A DNA stretch of 64,000 bases from Heliocidaris tuberculata (GCA_025618425.1 CM046842.1:24737062-24801061), one strand, 5' to 3'; positions 43,384 to 55,512 are shown, numbered from the stretch's first letter. Notes: generated by a model from the sequence alone, not told the origin. Made by a program: numbers and translations.

Positions 43384-43600
43384 GGGGGGGGGGGTGAAGT
43401 GACAACCATGGGCGGCGATCCCGATAGTATAGCAACCAATGGTAATGGCTTGTGTCCCCCCCCCCCCCCCCCCCCCAGTGAGAAAAAAAAAAAATCGATG
43501 ATGACAAAATATCATGTCAGGTAAAACATTTTTTGAAAGACGAAACATTGGTAAAACCTTACATATCAACCTTGGGGGGGGGGGGGGGGGGGGGGGGGGA
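43384..43600. repeat. Cluster of three long G/C runs
   Basis: G11 (about 43384-43395), about 19 C (about 43457-43476) and about 26 G (about 43574-43599) within 220 bp, with an A-rich run between. Confidence 0.9.
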
Positions 43601-44306
43601 GAAAATCATGATCATTCAGAAATAATAGATAATTCCAAAATAAAGAAATGTAAACAAAACATATCGTTACCTTATCATATTTTTTTTCCCCCCACTATTG
43701 CCTCTAATGCTATTTTATGGAATAAAATGACACGGAAGATACCAAGTGAACGCAAACTCCGCACATAATGTAATACATGTACAACTATGATCGAATATAA
43801 TATTTTATGTAGCCCTATTGTCGAAGATAGACAAATAAGGGCATTCTCATACTCTCGAAAGACCTCAATGCGAGCACAGTATGTTTTAATAAATCAAGAT
43901 GTTTATAAGAAAAAGATGCGTGAGTTGTAAGTTGATTCTGATGTAGGCTTACAGGTGAGTGACCAAATCAAGATATCATTATAAATTGATGTTGCAGTAT
44001 CTCCAATAAAAATCCCTCCCCCGCCCCATTTTTTTTTTTCTTACAGCGGATAACAGAATCGGGAATAGATTATAAAGACGCATTTAATTAAAGCTTTCAA
44101 AGAGGCAGTGCGTGTTGTGTTAATTATCCTTTTGACACAAATCCCAGTCATCAGGATAAACATTTAACGGGCTGTACTGAAATTCATTTATACGTGTTCG
44201 TCTCCATCTTTGGTCTCTTTCAACCAATATATTTTGTCTATAAAACTTCGTTAATTCTCGTTTCATGATTGAAAAGTTTTGTATTTGACATGTATATAAA
44301 TATATA

Positions 44307-44337
44307 AGGGTGATGATGATGATGATGATGATGATGC
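44307..44337. repeat. (GAT)n microsatellite
   Basis: About nine GAT units, followed by ATGATAATGAAG and a (TTG)n stretch. Confidence 0.9.
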
Positions 44338-47300
44338 TAACAAGGATAATTAGAAGTAATGATAATGAAGATAATGTTGTTGTTGTTGTTTTTTAAATCT
44401 TTATCTCTAATTGCAAGGAACTTGTGTTTATGTTGCTTGGCATTTTTTCAACATTGACCGAACCTTCCTTCACAGGAAAATTCTCATATTTATGTCTATT
44501 CCGCCGGAGTTACTCAAGACAAGGGTATCCTTCCGTAGGGAGAGATAGAGAGAAGGGTAAGGGGGGGGGGGGCGCTTTTCAGAACATGAAATATGAACAT
44601 TTCATTTGCCGCCTAAAACCAAGACCGCTTGGGGGTTTGATAGCTATATTTTTTTCGCAAACATGCTCTAAAATGGGTACATGCCCTCTTAAACGGAGGT
44701 CAGAGTGGCTCTTTGTATTGTCATGTATTCAGTAGATTGACCTCTTCTTTGAAAACGCTAATCTTCCTTTTAATAGTAGTTGCTTTGGCATTCTTTTGTT
44801 CCTCTTATTAGGGTGGGGCCTTCATGGTCCACTCAGCTGAGATAAGCGCTTCATTTTGAAAAGAGCAGATCGATGGTCCATTCATGAATGATGAGCTATT
44901 TGGTCAATTTGGTAACATGAAAGGAGTATTGTCAAGTTCGTTCTCTGGTAAATAATAAAAGGGAGAAGAATCACCATGACCTTCATCAATGTATACTTTT
45001 ATAAACACAAAGTATAGGCTCCATATTGAAAGTAAGGTCATTTTACACTGAAGACAGCCAATACAAATTCATCAAAATAGGTCAAATGAGGTGTAAACCA
45101 TGATGTATTTGATATATATTCGATTGTGCTTTATATAATTATACTCCATCAGAAATATAACCCCATCACTTTTCTTATTATAACGTGCATAATGTTTGAT
45201 GCGATATATTCATTGAAAAATGCAATGTATGCCGCAAACTTTCCTAACCAATATTTTGAGTGGTTATTTGTGACCAAGTGAAACAGGCGTATCACAAATT
45301 TGTTTAAAATGAAAATATGATTATCATCATATAAAATAAAATACATCACGAGAGATGTATCATAATGCATGTTTCTTCTTATCATAGATCTCCGAATGTT
45401 TAAATAGCCTTTTTGTTGTTTTCATATAATATTTTCCAGCACTGTATCTAAATCTATTTTTATGTAATACATTGACGTAAAAGATAAACGCGGAGCCAAA
45501 ACCTTAATTCTTTTTTTTTATCTTATAGATAACATATGGAAAAAGTCAGTCTGATTTTCATATCTTTATATCCCTTAAAAAAATAAAGTCCGATCGTGTG
45601 TCAATGGGAAAAAGTAAAAATGCATTTTTGTTCATTTCTTAGGAGTAGGGGCAACCCGAAAGGAAAATGGGGAGCGAAGTTTACGAGGGTTTTTTTTTCA
45701 GACGCTTTATTATAAAACTCTTTATTTTGTAACTCTTCCTGTAGGTCGGTGGAACTATTTGGATGAAAAACATACATGTTAGCTTATATCGGAAAATATT
45801 GTAAGAATGAGGCAAGAAAATAAAGCGTCAAAAGATAGAGGATTCTGTACTTTTCTAGAAATGAATCTGCGTTTTATTCCTGCATTTCATGCAGTTTTTC
45901 TTTTGAAGGGGTATGGCTAATAAAGAGTTATTCCCCGTATCTTGGAGTTTGATCGCTTTGAAAAGAAAGAGAACAGTAGAAAAGGACCTTGAAATAGAGA
46001 GTGGAGTAATTCATGTTACGAGATAATGAGAAAAATAATGAAGAGAATGAAACACAGTAAAAAAATACAGCGATTATAAGAAAACAAGATCCCAACAAAC
46101 ATGTATCATGTAAGGATAATTAACACAACAAAAGAACGCAAAACAGTTATTAGCTATATATAATTATTTAAACTTTTAAAATTCAAATCGGAAATGACAG
46201 AGACATAGCAAAGCAAAATAGAGGTAGATCCAGGATTGTCAAAAGGGGAAAACTATACCCCCAATAATCTACGAAAGGGCAAATTAGGTTTTTAAATTCT
46301 CATGTACTTTTTATTCGTATTAAATATTTTATATAGAGGCAAGGCGGAGGGGGCATAAATCATATTTTCCATGTTCATTTTCGTCCAAAGAGGGGGGGGG
46401 GGATGCACGGGCTCATTATCTACTTGGTCCGCCACTGAAGCAAAGAACACCGCAAGACTAAAGCGAAACAGGTACATCGAGATATTATCAAAATGGATAA
46501 CATTGAAAAAAAATGGTAATAAATAAGTATTAGAAATATCTTTGATGGCACCTATTTTAAATTGTTTCAATATATTTGTTTCTAAATCTTTTTATGGAAT
46601 GTGATGGCGTCAAAGAAACATGTGGAGGCAAAAAGTAAATATGCGTTGAAAATAAATATTCATATTTTGTACTGCAAAAGCGTACATTCCCCTTTTTAGA
46701 AAATAGAAATGAAGACTACATTCATAAATACATTTCATTATATATGTGTTAACATAATTCATTAGGGTTTATTTTTCGTTTGTTCGTATAATCTGTCTCT
46801 GTCTATTGCAAGTAGTGTTATCACTGATAGTATGACAACTCATATTTACAGTGCATTCTATGAATACATGTGTTCAGTATGTATTCAGTAGGTTTGGCAT
46901 CCTCTTCTTTCAAAACACTAATCTTCGCTAGTAGTTGCTTCAACATTCTTTTGTTCGACATTCTTTTGTTCATTTTAGGGTGGGGTCTGGTCCAAGCAAT
47001 TGAGAAGCGTTTCATTTTGAAAAGAGTAGATTAATGGTCCACTATTGAATGATGAGCTAAATTGGTCAATTTCAATTTATAAAATGAAAGGAGCTTGGTC
47101 AATGTTTCTTTCTTATGAACTTGGATTAAAAGGAGCGAAGTCGAGGCTGTAGCCTGTATAATGTGGTCAAGATCAAGAACGCATACTCTTCGTGGCCGGC
47201 CGAACGCGATGATATCACGTGATCGGAGCGGACACGTACGCGTTCGTCTCTAGGTATACGGGATTTACGATCCCAACAAGAATTTCGGGTAAAGTTGAAA

Positions 47301-47647
47301 CGAAATTCCTTTTTCTCGATTTTTTTTCCACGTAACCTCATATTTTTTTTAACGGGTTTTGTGAATGAATATATCTACATAATACTACTAAGAATTTTAG
47401 CGCATAAGAGCCGATAGTTAGCTGGAAAACTTTGTCAACATATTAGGCATAAATCTCGGCTTCTGTAGAAGCCCTCCGTCACAGACTGAACACTTCGCTC
47501 GGCTTCTGTAGAAGCCCGTCGTCTCCAAAGGGTTAAATAAATGTTATAACAGAGGGAGGTTTACACACGTTTCAATTTCTTGATAATAATAATTTTCAGT
47601 GAAATGAAGATGCTATTAATTTTTTGAAATAATCTTATGTCTTAACT

Positions 47648-48988
47648 TCACGGTTTTTTTTGCTCCCTAGAGCGGTCACTTTTATACTCGAACACTGCTC
47701 TGCCGCGAGGTTTAGAACCTGTAAATAATCCGCGAATAGCGGCTCGGAACTCCGGATGTCGAACCGTATAGACGATCGGATTCAAGCAGGAGTTGTAGAA
47801 TGCAAGCAAGGTCAGAATACGATTGGTGCTGCTGAAGGCGAAACTTCGGCTTATGAACCCCAAATTGAAGAGAAAGTAAGCAGTGGTGTTCGGTCCCCAG
47901 CATATGATGAAGATCACGACAACAATAAATAACATCTTGATGACACGGTTCTTGGCCACAAGGAGGTTGTAAGATGGGTTAGATTTGTTCTTCTGGGCAT
48001 TGCCTTCTTGGAACTGTGTTGACTTACGATGGAGAACGTACGCTGTCACGGCCTGGGCAAGGAGCATTAGGGTGGCTGGTATAACAAAGTACATGAGAAA
48101 GGCCTTGATGCCAATGTATACACCTAATGATGGTGAAAAGGACAAAACGCAGGTATGACTGACGTCCTCTATGGTGCAGGTTAAAATCAAGTTAAGGTTC
48201 ATGACCAGCACCAACAACCAGACAAGAACAACGGCTAGTGATGCATGGCGTCTGCTGGAAAAGCGATTAAAGTAGATAGGGTACATTACGGCTATGAGGC
48301 GCTCTAAGGAGATTAAGGCAAGTGTGTAGATTGAGGCTCCGACAGCCCACCACATGAAAAAGCCGTTGTAGATCAGTCGGCAGTAAACCTCTCCCAGGAT
48401 GGAAGATGGTACAGAAACTGCAACTGGCAAAGGAAGGATGAATATAGAGGTCAAGAAGTCTGCCACCGCAAGAGCACCGATGAGAGTGTCGGTGGAACGA
48501 TTCATCTCCCTACGTTGCCAAATGACCAGCATGACGAGCATTTGGCCCACGACACCAAGTACAGAGGACATTAGTTGTAGAGACTGCCACCATGACCACT
48601 TTATTGCGAGCCATCTCCATTGAATCGAATCAAACGTTGTATCGTCCGAGCTTTCTACGAAGGATTCCTCATAACTCGATACGTTGTTGAAATCAGTTTC
48701 CGTCTGAAGATGTTCCCCCGATCCGGCTGTAGTTGACAAATAATCATTTTCATCGGGCTGAGAGGGAACTCTCTTTTCAGTGATAGACACCAAACGGGCC
48801 TTCGCTGATTGGGTGGAGGTAGGGACATCTCCTTGCAGAGCACCAGTTACCGTGTCAGTGACATCTTTCAATGAAGCGGATGCAGTCACTGTGGACATTT
48901 TGGATGTCACTTGGTCTGTCTGTCTTTCTCCTAGCCCATTGTCGAAACTCGCCAACAATGCAATCAGTGCAAGAATTCCACGCATCAT
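47648..48988 (-). CDS. Class A (rhodopsin-like) orphan G-protein-coupled receptor
   Basis: 446 residues from ATG at 48988. An acceptor-like TTCTTCTTTTTTTTAG ends just upstream (48991), so a 5' non-coding exon is likely and the longer ORF start at 49024 is probably intronic. Residues 1-20 resemble a signal peptide (MMRGILALIALLASF); a ~110-residue Ser/Thr/Asp-rich ectodomain follows, with N102 a glycosylation site. TM1 is about 135-157, TM2 167-190 (LAVAD, D177), TM3 205-230 with C203 and ERL (229-231) for DRY, TM4 249-270 (W257), TM5 289-315 (P304), TM6 348-372 with CWGP (363-366), and TM7 388-408 with NPIVY (403-407). C203 may pair with C271 or C280. TM1 has Gln-149 where Asn 1.50 is nearly invariant. 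All seven helices lie in one exon. The ligand is unknown; peptide- or amine-type is possible. Confidence 0.93.
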   Translation of the reverse strand: MMRGILALIALLASFDNGLGERQTDQVTSKMSTVTASASLKDVTDTVTGALQGDVPTSTQSAKARLVSITEKRVPSQPDENDYLSTTAGSGEHLQTETDFNNVSSYEESFVESSDDTTFDSIQWRWLAIKWSWWQSLQLMSSVLGVVGQMLVMLVIWQRREMNRSTDTLIGALAVADFLTSIFILPLPVAVSVPSSILGEVYCRLIYNGFFMWWAVGASIYTLALISLERLIAVMYPIYFNRFSSRRHASLAVVLVWLLVLVMNLNLILTCTIEDVSHTCVLSFSPSLGVYIGIKAFLMYFVIPATLMLLAQAVTAYVLHRKSTQFQEGNAQKNKSNPSYNLLVAKNRVIKMLFIVVVIFIICWGPNTTAYFLFNLGFISRSFAFSSTNRILTLLAFYNSCLNPIVYTVRHPEFRAAIRGLFTGSKPRGRAVFEYKSDRSREQKKP

Positions 48989-49010
48989 ACCTAAAAAAAA
49001 GAAGAAAGTA
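48989..49010 (-). other. Splice acceptor upstream of the GPCR start
   Basis: On the minus strand a pyrimidine tract ending TTTTTTTTAG directly precedes GTATGATGCG, two bases before the start codon. This favours Met at 48988 over the in-frame Met at 49024. Confidence 0.6.
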
Positions 49011-49029
49011 GTCGGTATTTTCAATGGTG

Positions 49030-50360
49030 TGTTTATGATACATGTATAAGTGTACCTATGGACGTCTTACTTCGTTTAACATGTTATATTTCATCCGCTT
49101 ACACATTTAACAAATAATATTATGACTTCATATACTGCTAAAGGGAATACAGTTTGAACACATGTTCCTATCTTCTTATTAACGGGAGATGGAAAACTAA
49201 ATTTGGTAAGACGGTCGGATGGGGGGGGGGGGGGCAGGAGTACACGCGTGAGTCTAAGATATCTCACAAGAAGAAAGTAAATATTACAAATACATGTAGC
49301 AATCATCTACCATGTCTACCGGGGGCTGCTAAACATTGACGTGAAGAAGAAAACTATTAAAGCAAAACAAAAGTCACTCACCTAAAAGTAAACGATATAT
49401 ATGAAATTTATCATTTGGAAAGCGTCTGTACCATTATAATAAACATTAACAAAACAGGGGGGGGGGGGGCAGGGTCGATAAACAAACACAGCGAATTAGA
49501 GAGCCCACCACGCAAGACAAAAAAATCATCATGTCTGAAATTCGAAAAGGAAATCTCCATTTTTTATTGATCTTACTTCTTATTAATCAACATCTTTGTC
49601 ATGTATCTTGCCTTATTTATCTACAATGTTCAGTAATTTTTATGTTCATCATTTCAACGTTTACAAAATAAGACTGATATTACACTCATAAGATCCATAG
49701 TAACCATCACAACCAAAAACATACCGTGTCATCACTTGTGACAGGAAAAGCAAAATATACAATATTTGGGGATTTGCCTGCCGAGCTACTAGCACTGGGG
49801 TCGGCTTTTATTTGATAGTATTTCCTGATACAGTGCATTACACATGACGTAAAGATGACAATGCATGCCTGTATACCCGAAATCCTTTGACATCTATAAA
49901 AATAAATTATCTTAGTGAATTTTATGTCATATGCTAACCCCAATTTAGACTAGGTTAAAAATAATAAACATAAAAAAACTGAGAGAAAATTTTTAGAAAA
50001 AAACCCCCGTGGTTATCTACAAAATTTGATTCAAGATTATGAACTTTAGATCTTTCAATTTTGAACTATTATAGAAATCATATCATAAATCAAATTTCCA
50101 TACTAGAAGTCTTCTTTTTTTTTAAAGCATTAGTATTATGCAATGGAGGGCTTGAATTACTCTTCTCATTCACCTCACCCTACTCAAGCATGTAAACCTT
50201 CTTTCATAATATAAATTACCCACCATTTACTAGGCGTAATTGATTAAGTCCGTCAGGCAAGCTTAACGGAATCAATTAACCATCCAACGTTCACAACATA
50301 ATGCTAACACTTATTAATGTTAATGAATTTCGTTACGCTAAGTAAGACTAGCGTGTAACG
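49030..50360. other. No gene seen upstream of the GPCR
   Basis: AT-rich sequence with G runs (about 49219-49234 and 49458-49469). A GPCR 5' exon or promoter could lie here but shows no clear signal. No ORF with a domain. Confidence 0.5.
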
Positions 50361-50368
50361 GAATTAGT

Positions 50369-50493
50369 CAATTCTTCTTCTTCTTCTTCTTCTTCTTCTT
50401 CTTCTTCTTCTTCTTCTTCTCCTTCTCCTTCTTCTTCTTCTTCTTAATCTTCTTCTTCTTCTCCTCCTTCTCCTCCTTCTTCTTCTTCTCCTT
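50369..50493. repeat. (TTC)n microsatellite
   Basis: About 125 bp of TTC with TCC and one TTAATC interruption. It makes a pure pyrimidine/purine strand asymmetry. Confidence 0.95.
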
Positions 50494-50499
50494 CTGATG

Positions 50500-51000
50500 A
50501 AGTCTGCCTCCTTCAATTTGACTGAAGATTCTTGCAAACTAAATTGTGTGGGTGCACTGACTGCAATTTACGTCTATTCGAGTGCTATTTACATTATAAT
50601 ACATATTATTTACAAATATTTACAAGCTCCAGGCTTGCAATTGTCAATCCCTGTTATGATTTGTTTTTCTTTCTTTCTTTAAATCCTTAGCCAAATGTTA
50701 GACAGGATTGTTTTATCACTATATGGTATGCAATTTATGCCTGCTACTTGTAATTGTCAAAATAAAGCACATTCTTTCTATTATTCTGCCTAATATGCAT
50801 ATTCATATACTTCAAGGGCACACCTCCGAGATTTTAGTTTTGACCTTTGGACCCATTTAGGGCTGTAGCATCAATGATCATTGCTCGTATGCCTTTATTT
50901 TCGGATGTATTGCACCATACTATAGGTCCATGATCTTACAATATCATGGTGTGATTGGATTGGGGGTTCGAGTGGTGGAGCGATTATCTGTATGACTGTG
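50500..51000. other. No gene seen
   Basis: AT-rich sequence. ORF 50497-50682 has no domain. Confidence 0.5.
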
Positions 51001-51001
51001 T

Positions 51002-51080
51002 GGGAGAGAGAGGGAAAGAGGGAGAAAGAAAAAGAGTGTCAGAGAGAGAGAGAGAGAGAGTGAGGAGGGGGGGGGGGGGT
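51002..51080. repeat. (GA)n tract ending in a G12 run
   Basis: GAGAGAGAGGGAAAGAGGGAG through (GA)n to about 51064, then GGAGG plus a G12 run. Confidence 0.9.
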
Positions 51081-51109
51081 GTGGTTGACGGGTGTTTACG
51101 GCGTTTATA

Positions 51110-51445
51110 AGGGGCAGTTAATCTCCCCGTCCCTCGGCCTTGCCTAATCCAATCTTTTTATCGCTGTTTTGGTGCTGTACCTGTGTTTGCACATTTCTAG
51201 AAGAGCCATTCTTGGGTCGGGCCTTGGACTCGCCTTCTTTATCTCGGAGCTTCGCCTTTGAATAATGTATATATGTCTTACCTTTGTAATGTGAAACTCT
51301 GCCTTTTTTTTTTTTTTTTTTTTTCCTCTTAATTTTTTTTTTCTATTCTCTGTGTTATTGTAACTTGATCATGTTAATCATTTGTATTTATTACGATTTT
51401 CTATGACTTTACTAATAAAAACAGAATTATAAAAGAAATATTTAC
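51110..51445 (+). mobile_element. Possible 3' end of a degraded retrotransposon
   Basis: CTCCCCGTCCCTCGGCCTTGCC, TTGGGTCGGGCCTTGG and the final ACTAATAAAAACAGAATTATAAAAG resemble a 3' UTR with an A-rich end. No coding part was recognised. Weak. Confidence 0.25.
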
Positions 51446-51546
51446 AAGCTCATGCATAGGAAGGAGGAAGACTAGCATGACTAGCCACTGTCACCATCCG
51501 TCAGTCGATTGCGGAAGGCTCCCACAGATGGTCCTGCAACCATTTC

Positions 51547-51634
51547 TTACTATTCCGTTACAATGTTACAATTACAATGTTACAATTACAATTTTACATT
51601 GTTACAATTACAATGTTACAATGTTACAATGGCT
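51547..51634. repeat. Minisatellite of (A)TGTTACAATTACA units
   Basis: About seven units built from AATGTTACAATTAC, partly palindromic, ending at AATGGCTACAATTCC. Confidence 0.85.
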
Positions 51635-51639
51635 ACAAT

Positions 51640-52740
51640 TCCGTAACGCTTAGCGTTCTCACTTTTTTCACAGTGCGTATGTGAAAGTATACCCAACTTT
51701 CGTACATTTTGTCTAATGATACATTATTCAAAACTTTTCTACCACGGATGACGAAACACCAGGGGGTTTTAAAGAAGTGTCATCGAAATCGCCTCGTACC
51801 GTGATCTCAGAAATGCCCATCATTTGAATATGCCTCGTTGTAGAACTGAAAGATATCGTTCTTCAACAATCCCTTCTATAATTCGTCTTCTTAATAATAA
51901 CCGTTTCTGAGTGCAATAATGTTCCTATATTTTTATAGTCTTGTTGTTTTATTCATTGTAATGTCACTATTCTATTTCCTTCCTCTCTTCCTATCCTTCT
52001 TCTTTCTATCTTCTGTTTTCATCTTCTATACTTTCTCTTTTCAATGAATAATTCATGGCTACGATCACTGTTAGTCCGGTTCTCTCTTTATGCATGCAAG
52101 CGGTTCACTGATCTTTTTTATTCAATCTTTTTGCTATATATTTTTAGAACTTTTTAATGAATGTTTTTATCTGAATTGTTATATGGTGCAAATACTTGGT
52201 CACACATTACATTTTTTTTTTATTGATCCTATTCCTGCTTTTACAATCTTCTTATACGAAAGAATTTAAAATTCCTTTTTGGACTGGATTAAATATCCTT
52301 TTATACAACTTGATGCAACTTTTACTGTGTATTGTATTTTATGATAATTCCCTTGTTTTGTTTTAAGTACAATGACATAGGTTGCATATTGTTAAACAAA
52401 CGCTTATAACTCACTTTCTGTTCATGAAACCTAAATTTTCAATTTCAATTTTCAATTGAAATTGAATTCATTGTTTAAAGGGTTTCAATGTATCTAAACT
52501 TTCGCAGGACCTTGTTTCAGTCCATAGGATAGCCTTAATTTCCTCCTCGTAGTTACGGACCGTGTGGACGAACTAAACTTTAAGTTTAGCAGTCTTGTCG
52601 TTAACGATGACCTCTCTGCTCTTGTTAAATGACTAACGCTCGACTTCTACTCTCAGAACAACGAACGGCGTTGTTAGTGAGCCGTTGTTTCGTTAACTTA
52701 AAGTTTCGAAACTACAAGTCCCGTATGAACGTGCCCATGA
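51640..52740. other. No gene seen
   Basis: AT- and T-rich sequence. A self-complementary stretch, TTTTCAATTTCAATTTTCAATTGAAATTGAA, occurs at about 52436-52466. ORF 52629-52907 runs into the inverted-repeat element and is not supported. Confidence 0.5.
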
Positions 52741-52754
52741 GGATACTCAATACG

Positions 52755-54595
52755 GGGTGTTTAAAAAAATGCAACGAGAATTTGTGTGGTAATATTCTTC
52801 TGAGGGAAGTAACCATCCTCAATAATGTAGATGGTGTTGGTATAGTATCATCTATATGTCCTGTGAAGATAACATTACAAAGTTATGATCATTCTTGTAA
52901 AACGTAGCATTTTCAAAATGTTACATTGAATAGCATTAGTGCACAATAAGCATATACCTGTCTCCTGAACATTTTCATGGCAAGCTTTCAATTTACCTTC
53001 AACTCTTATCACAAAATGTCATTTATACAAACATTAAGATATTATTTGGTCTCTTTATTGTCTCATTTTACAGAGATACCTTTTACAGCTTCTGGCAATA
53101 TTAAATCAAATCAAAATAATGGGGAAAAACCTACACGGACATTTTAAGCAATGTTCATAGATTATCTAAGGTTCTGAACAATAATATGAATACTAAACAT
53201 AGGATTTTTGTCCGCTCTGAGCCTTATACCCGGAATAAGGGCCAAATCAGTTATCAAATCGTAGACAATCATACTACTCTGACGTCACTACCATTCGGTG
53301 CCGATTTGTCCTTTCCTCCGACTAGAAAGGTTGCAACAGGCCGTATTTCGATTTTATTATCTTTATGACTATTAAGAACCTCAATCAAAAAATATCTTAT
53401 GTGTTTAAATGTTTATATCCAATGCTATTACATTTTCTTCCGAAATCGCAGACCGATCTTATAGTGTGCGATTGGATACAATCTAACCAATCCTATCGTA
53501 TCCTATCCTGACCTATAGTATACAAATCTTATCCTATCCTAACCTATCACATTAATATACGTATCCTATCCAGCAGGTCAAATCAGATGCTACTTCTTTT
53601 AAAACCCTAATTTATAATGTGTTTAGTGACATGTAGGGAATCGGGCCACCCCAAACCAAGGCAACTGAAAGTTAATGAATATTCAACTTTTGTTTTACCA
53701 ACTCTGTGGTAAATAATACCCAATTATGGGCTTAGTACAACTTTGTACCCAGTACTTAGACAAAATCGCCAATTGTTGGAATAAAATTGCCTAACTTCAA
53801 TTCGCCCATGTTTTTGTTTTTGTTTTTGTTTTTTGTTTTTTTTAATGGCACAACTATTATGGTTTGGAGAAAAACAATTTCCGATTTGCCCAACATTGAT
53901 TAACCCAATAAAGTATGGGACAATATAATTATTAGGCAGATATAATGACAAACCATTTACTTTTCGGCAATTAATTTTCTTAAACGGTTAAGTGTTTATT
54001 TCATCTTTTATATATATTTTTTTAATTTTCATTACTCTTTAGCAGGTTTGGTAAATCTCTACCAAACCGTTTGGCATTATCTGACCAACCATTAATTGTC
54101 GGACTAATTTTTACCAAAATTAGAAAAAAAAGAATTCAATACGAAATTGCACGACTATTAAATAAAAACCCAACGCTGTTTTAAAAAGTATTGTTTGCAA
54201 ATATCTACCAGCTGGTTGTGTAAAGTAAATTGACACAAATTGGTCAGAATCTGTGATGCTGGAATTTAGAATTGGGCATTTTTGTTTACCAGCCCGTAGT
54301 TACCCAATATTTCAGTGTGAGAACTGGTTAAAATCGCCTAGAATTAGGCAAGTCTTTAACCTACCGGTAAATTAATTCCCAACTTAATTAACCAAATAAT
54401 TTTTTGAGTGTTTATATTGGACAGACTGACTTATCTTTATCCAATGTTTGGGCATTTTTTTTTCTAACCCTGTATCAGATTGGCTAAAGTGTCTCGTAGA
54501 TCGTTTGGTCATTTTTTTTTTAATTCATTTATTTATTTATTTATTTTTAAACCAACAATTACTTGCCTAACAAACTGTACCCAGCTTGATGAAAG

Positions 54596-54626
<31 letters not shown>

Positions 54627-55456
54627 CGGGCAACTTTTTTCCATACCTAATTCATTAAGTATTGTTGTTATTTATATGCCCCAAAATTAGGTAAATATAA
54701 TTGCCACGAATTTTTCAAACATGGTTAAGTATGAATTGGATTAAAAAATGCTCAGAAATTGGTACATTTTAAAACAACTCTCTGTTGCCCAACGTAATTT
54801 GTCTAACATTTTAAGAGTGAATGGACATCGTAAAATAAATGTTTTGTATTTGTTAATTAACTTGAAATAAATAATTTAAGATATGATTTTTAGTATTGCT
54901 GTTTTTATTTTCATTCAAATCAATGTTGAGTTGTTTCCTACGGTACATTGTTCGCGCCACAATCATTAAAATATGAATTAATTACAGAAGTAAGCAAAAT
55001 CACTAGTTACATTAAAAAAATGGAATATTTTCTTTTGCTGTGTCCAGTACTAAGTTGATATTTTGAATGCATATTCGTAATATTTTGCAAATGAATTATC
55101 GATCTAAATTTTGTCAGTGGGGATTTCAATAAGAAATTATGAGTTAGAATGACTCAAAGGTTTGCAGTGAAATTCAAAAGCGACAGGTATACGCTCGTTG
55201 TGCACAGATGCCTTTCAACGCGCCCGCCTTGTAACATTTGAAAAATGCTACGTTTTACAAAAATGATCACAACTTTCTAGCTCTAGCTTAGACCCTTGTG
55301 AAATTCACACGGGCTACAGATGATACTATTACAACATCATATACTAAATTTCATTGAGGGTGGTTATGTACTTTTGAAAATATTACCACATTTGTTATTA
55401 AATAATCTTATCAAAAATATTATCGAATTGTTGTTGCATTTTTTGACACCCCAAAT
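52755..55456. mobile_element. 2.7-kb interval with ~190-bp inverted ends (GGGGTGTNAAAAAATGCAAC)
   Basis: The left end reads GGGGTGTTTAAAAAAATGCA, TGTGGTAATATT, ACCATCCTCAAT, ATAGTATCATCT, AAGTTATGATCATTCTTGTA and AAACGTAGCATTTTCAAATG-like. The inverse of the right end reads GGGGTGTCAAAAAATGCAAC, TGTGGTAATATT, ACCACCCTCAATG, ATAGTATCATCT, AAAGTTGTGATCATTTTTGT and AAAACGTAGCATTTTTCAAA. The interior has no transposase ORF. Confidence 0.7.
53690..54850. repeat. Degenerate motif-rich region (TTGCCCAA / TTACCAA-type)
   Basis: Inside the inverted-end interval, short motifs such as GCCCAA, TTGCC, TACCAA, AATTGGGCA and AACCCAA recur tens of times with irregular spacing, on both strands. It looks like an ancient tandem or inverted array. 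A27 occurs at 54600-54626 and (ATTT)n at about 54525-54545. No coding evidence. Confidence 0.4.
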
Positions 55457-55512
55457 CTACGTTATGAAATAAAATATTTTGCACATACACTACGCTTATT
55501 TTGCCGCATTCT

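Larger units (their letters stand above)
43080..47115 (+). repeat. Old tandem duplication inside the TTAA interval
   Basis: The block at 43100-43285 (TAATAAGGACTTATTC, GATCGATTTGAAAATAAAGAGAACAG, GAGATAATGAG) repeats at 45875-46035. The block at 44738-44950 (TCTTTGAAAACGCTAATCTTC, TTTTGAAAAGAGCAGATCGATGGTCCA, GATGAGCTA) repeats at 46895-47105. The order is conserved, so units of about 1.9 and 1.25 kb were duplicated and then changed by indels and G/C runs. The 138-codon ORF at 43108-43524 is not conserved in the second copy. Confidence 0.75.
42262..47536. mobile_element. 5.3-kb interval with TTAA and inverted ends
   Basis: The left end reads TTAACCCTTTGAGTGCGAG and contains CTGTGACGGAGCG. 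The inverse of the right end reads TTAACCCTTTGGAGACGACG and contains TCTGTGACGGAGGG. About 60 bp align. The right end also holds two GGCTTCTGTAGAAGCC hairpins (about 47458 and 47502). Either this is one TTAA-type DNA transposon or two separate solo copies in opposite orientation. No transposase ORF was recognised. The ORF at 42518-42775 in the CpG-richer left part is unassigned. Confidence 0.45.

Noticed and set aside
43108..43524. 138-codon plus-strand ORF
   Set aside because: The paralogous segment at 45875-46035 does not keep the frame, and the ORF ends in a poly-Pro translation of a C run.
47458..47520. Paired GGCTTCTGTAGAAGCC hairpins as rho-independent terminators
   Set aside because: The genome is eukaryotic and the hairpins belong to a repeat end bounded by TTAA.
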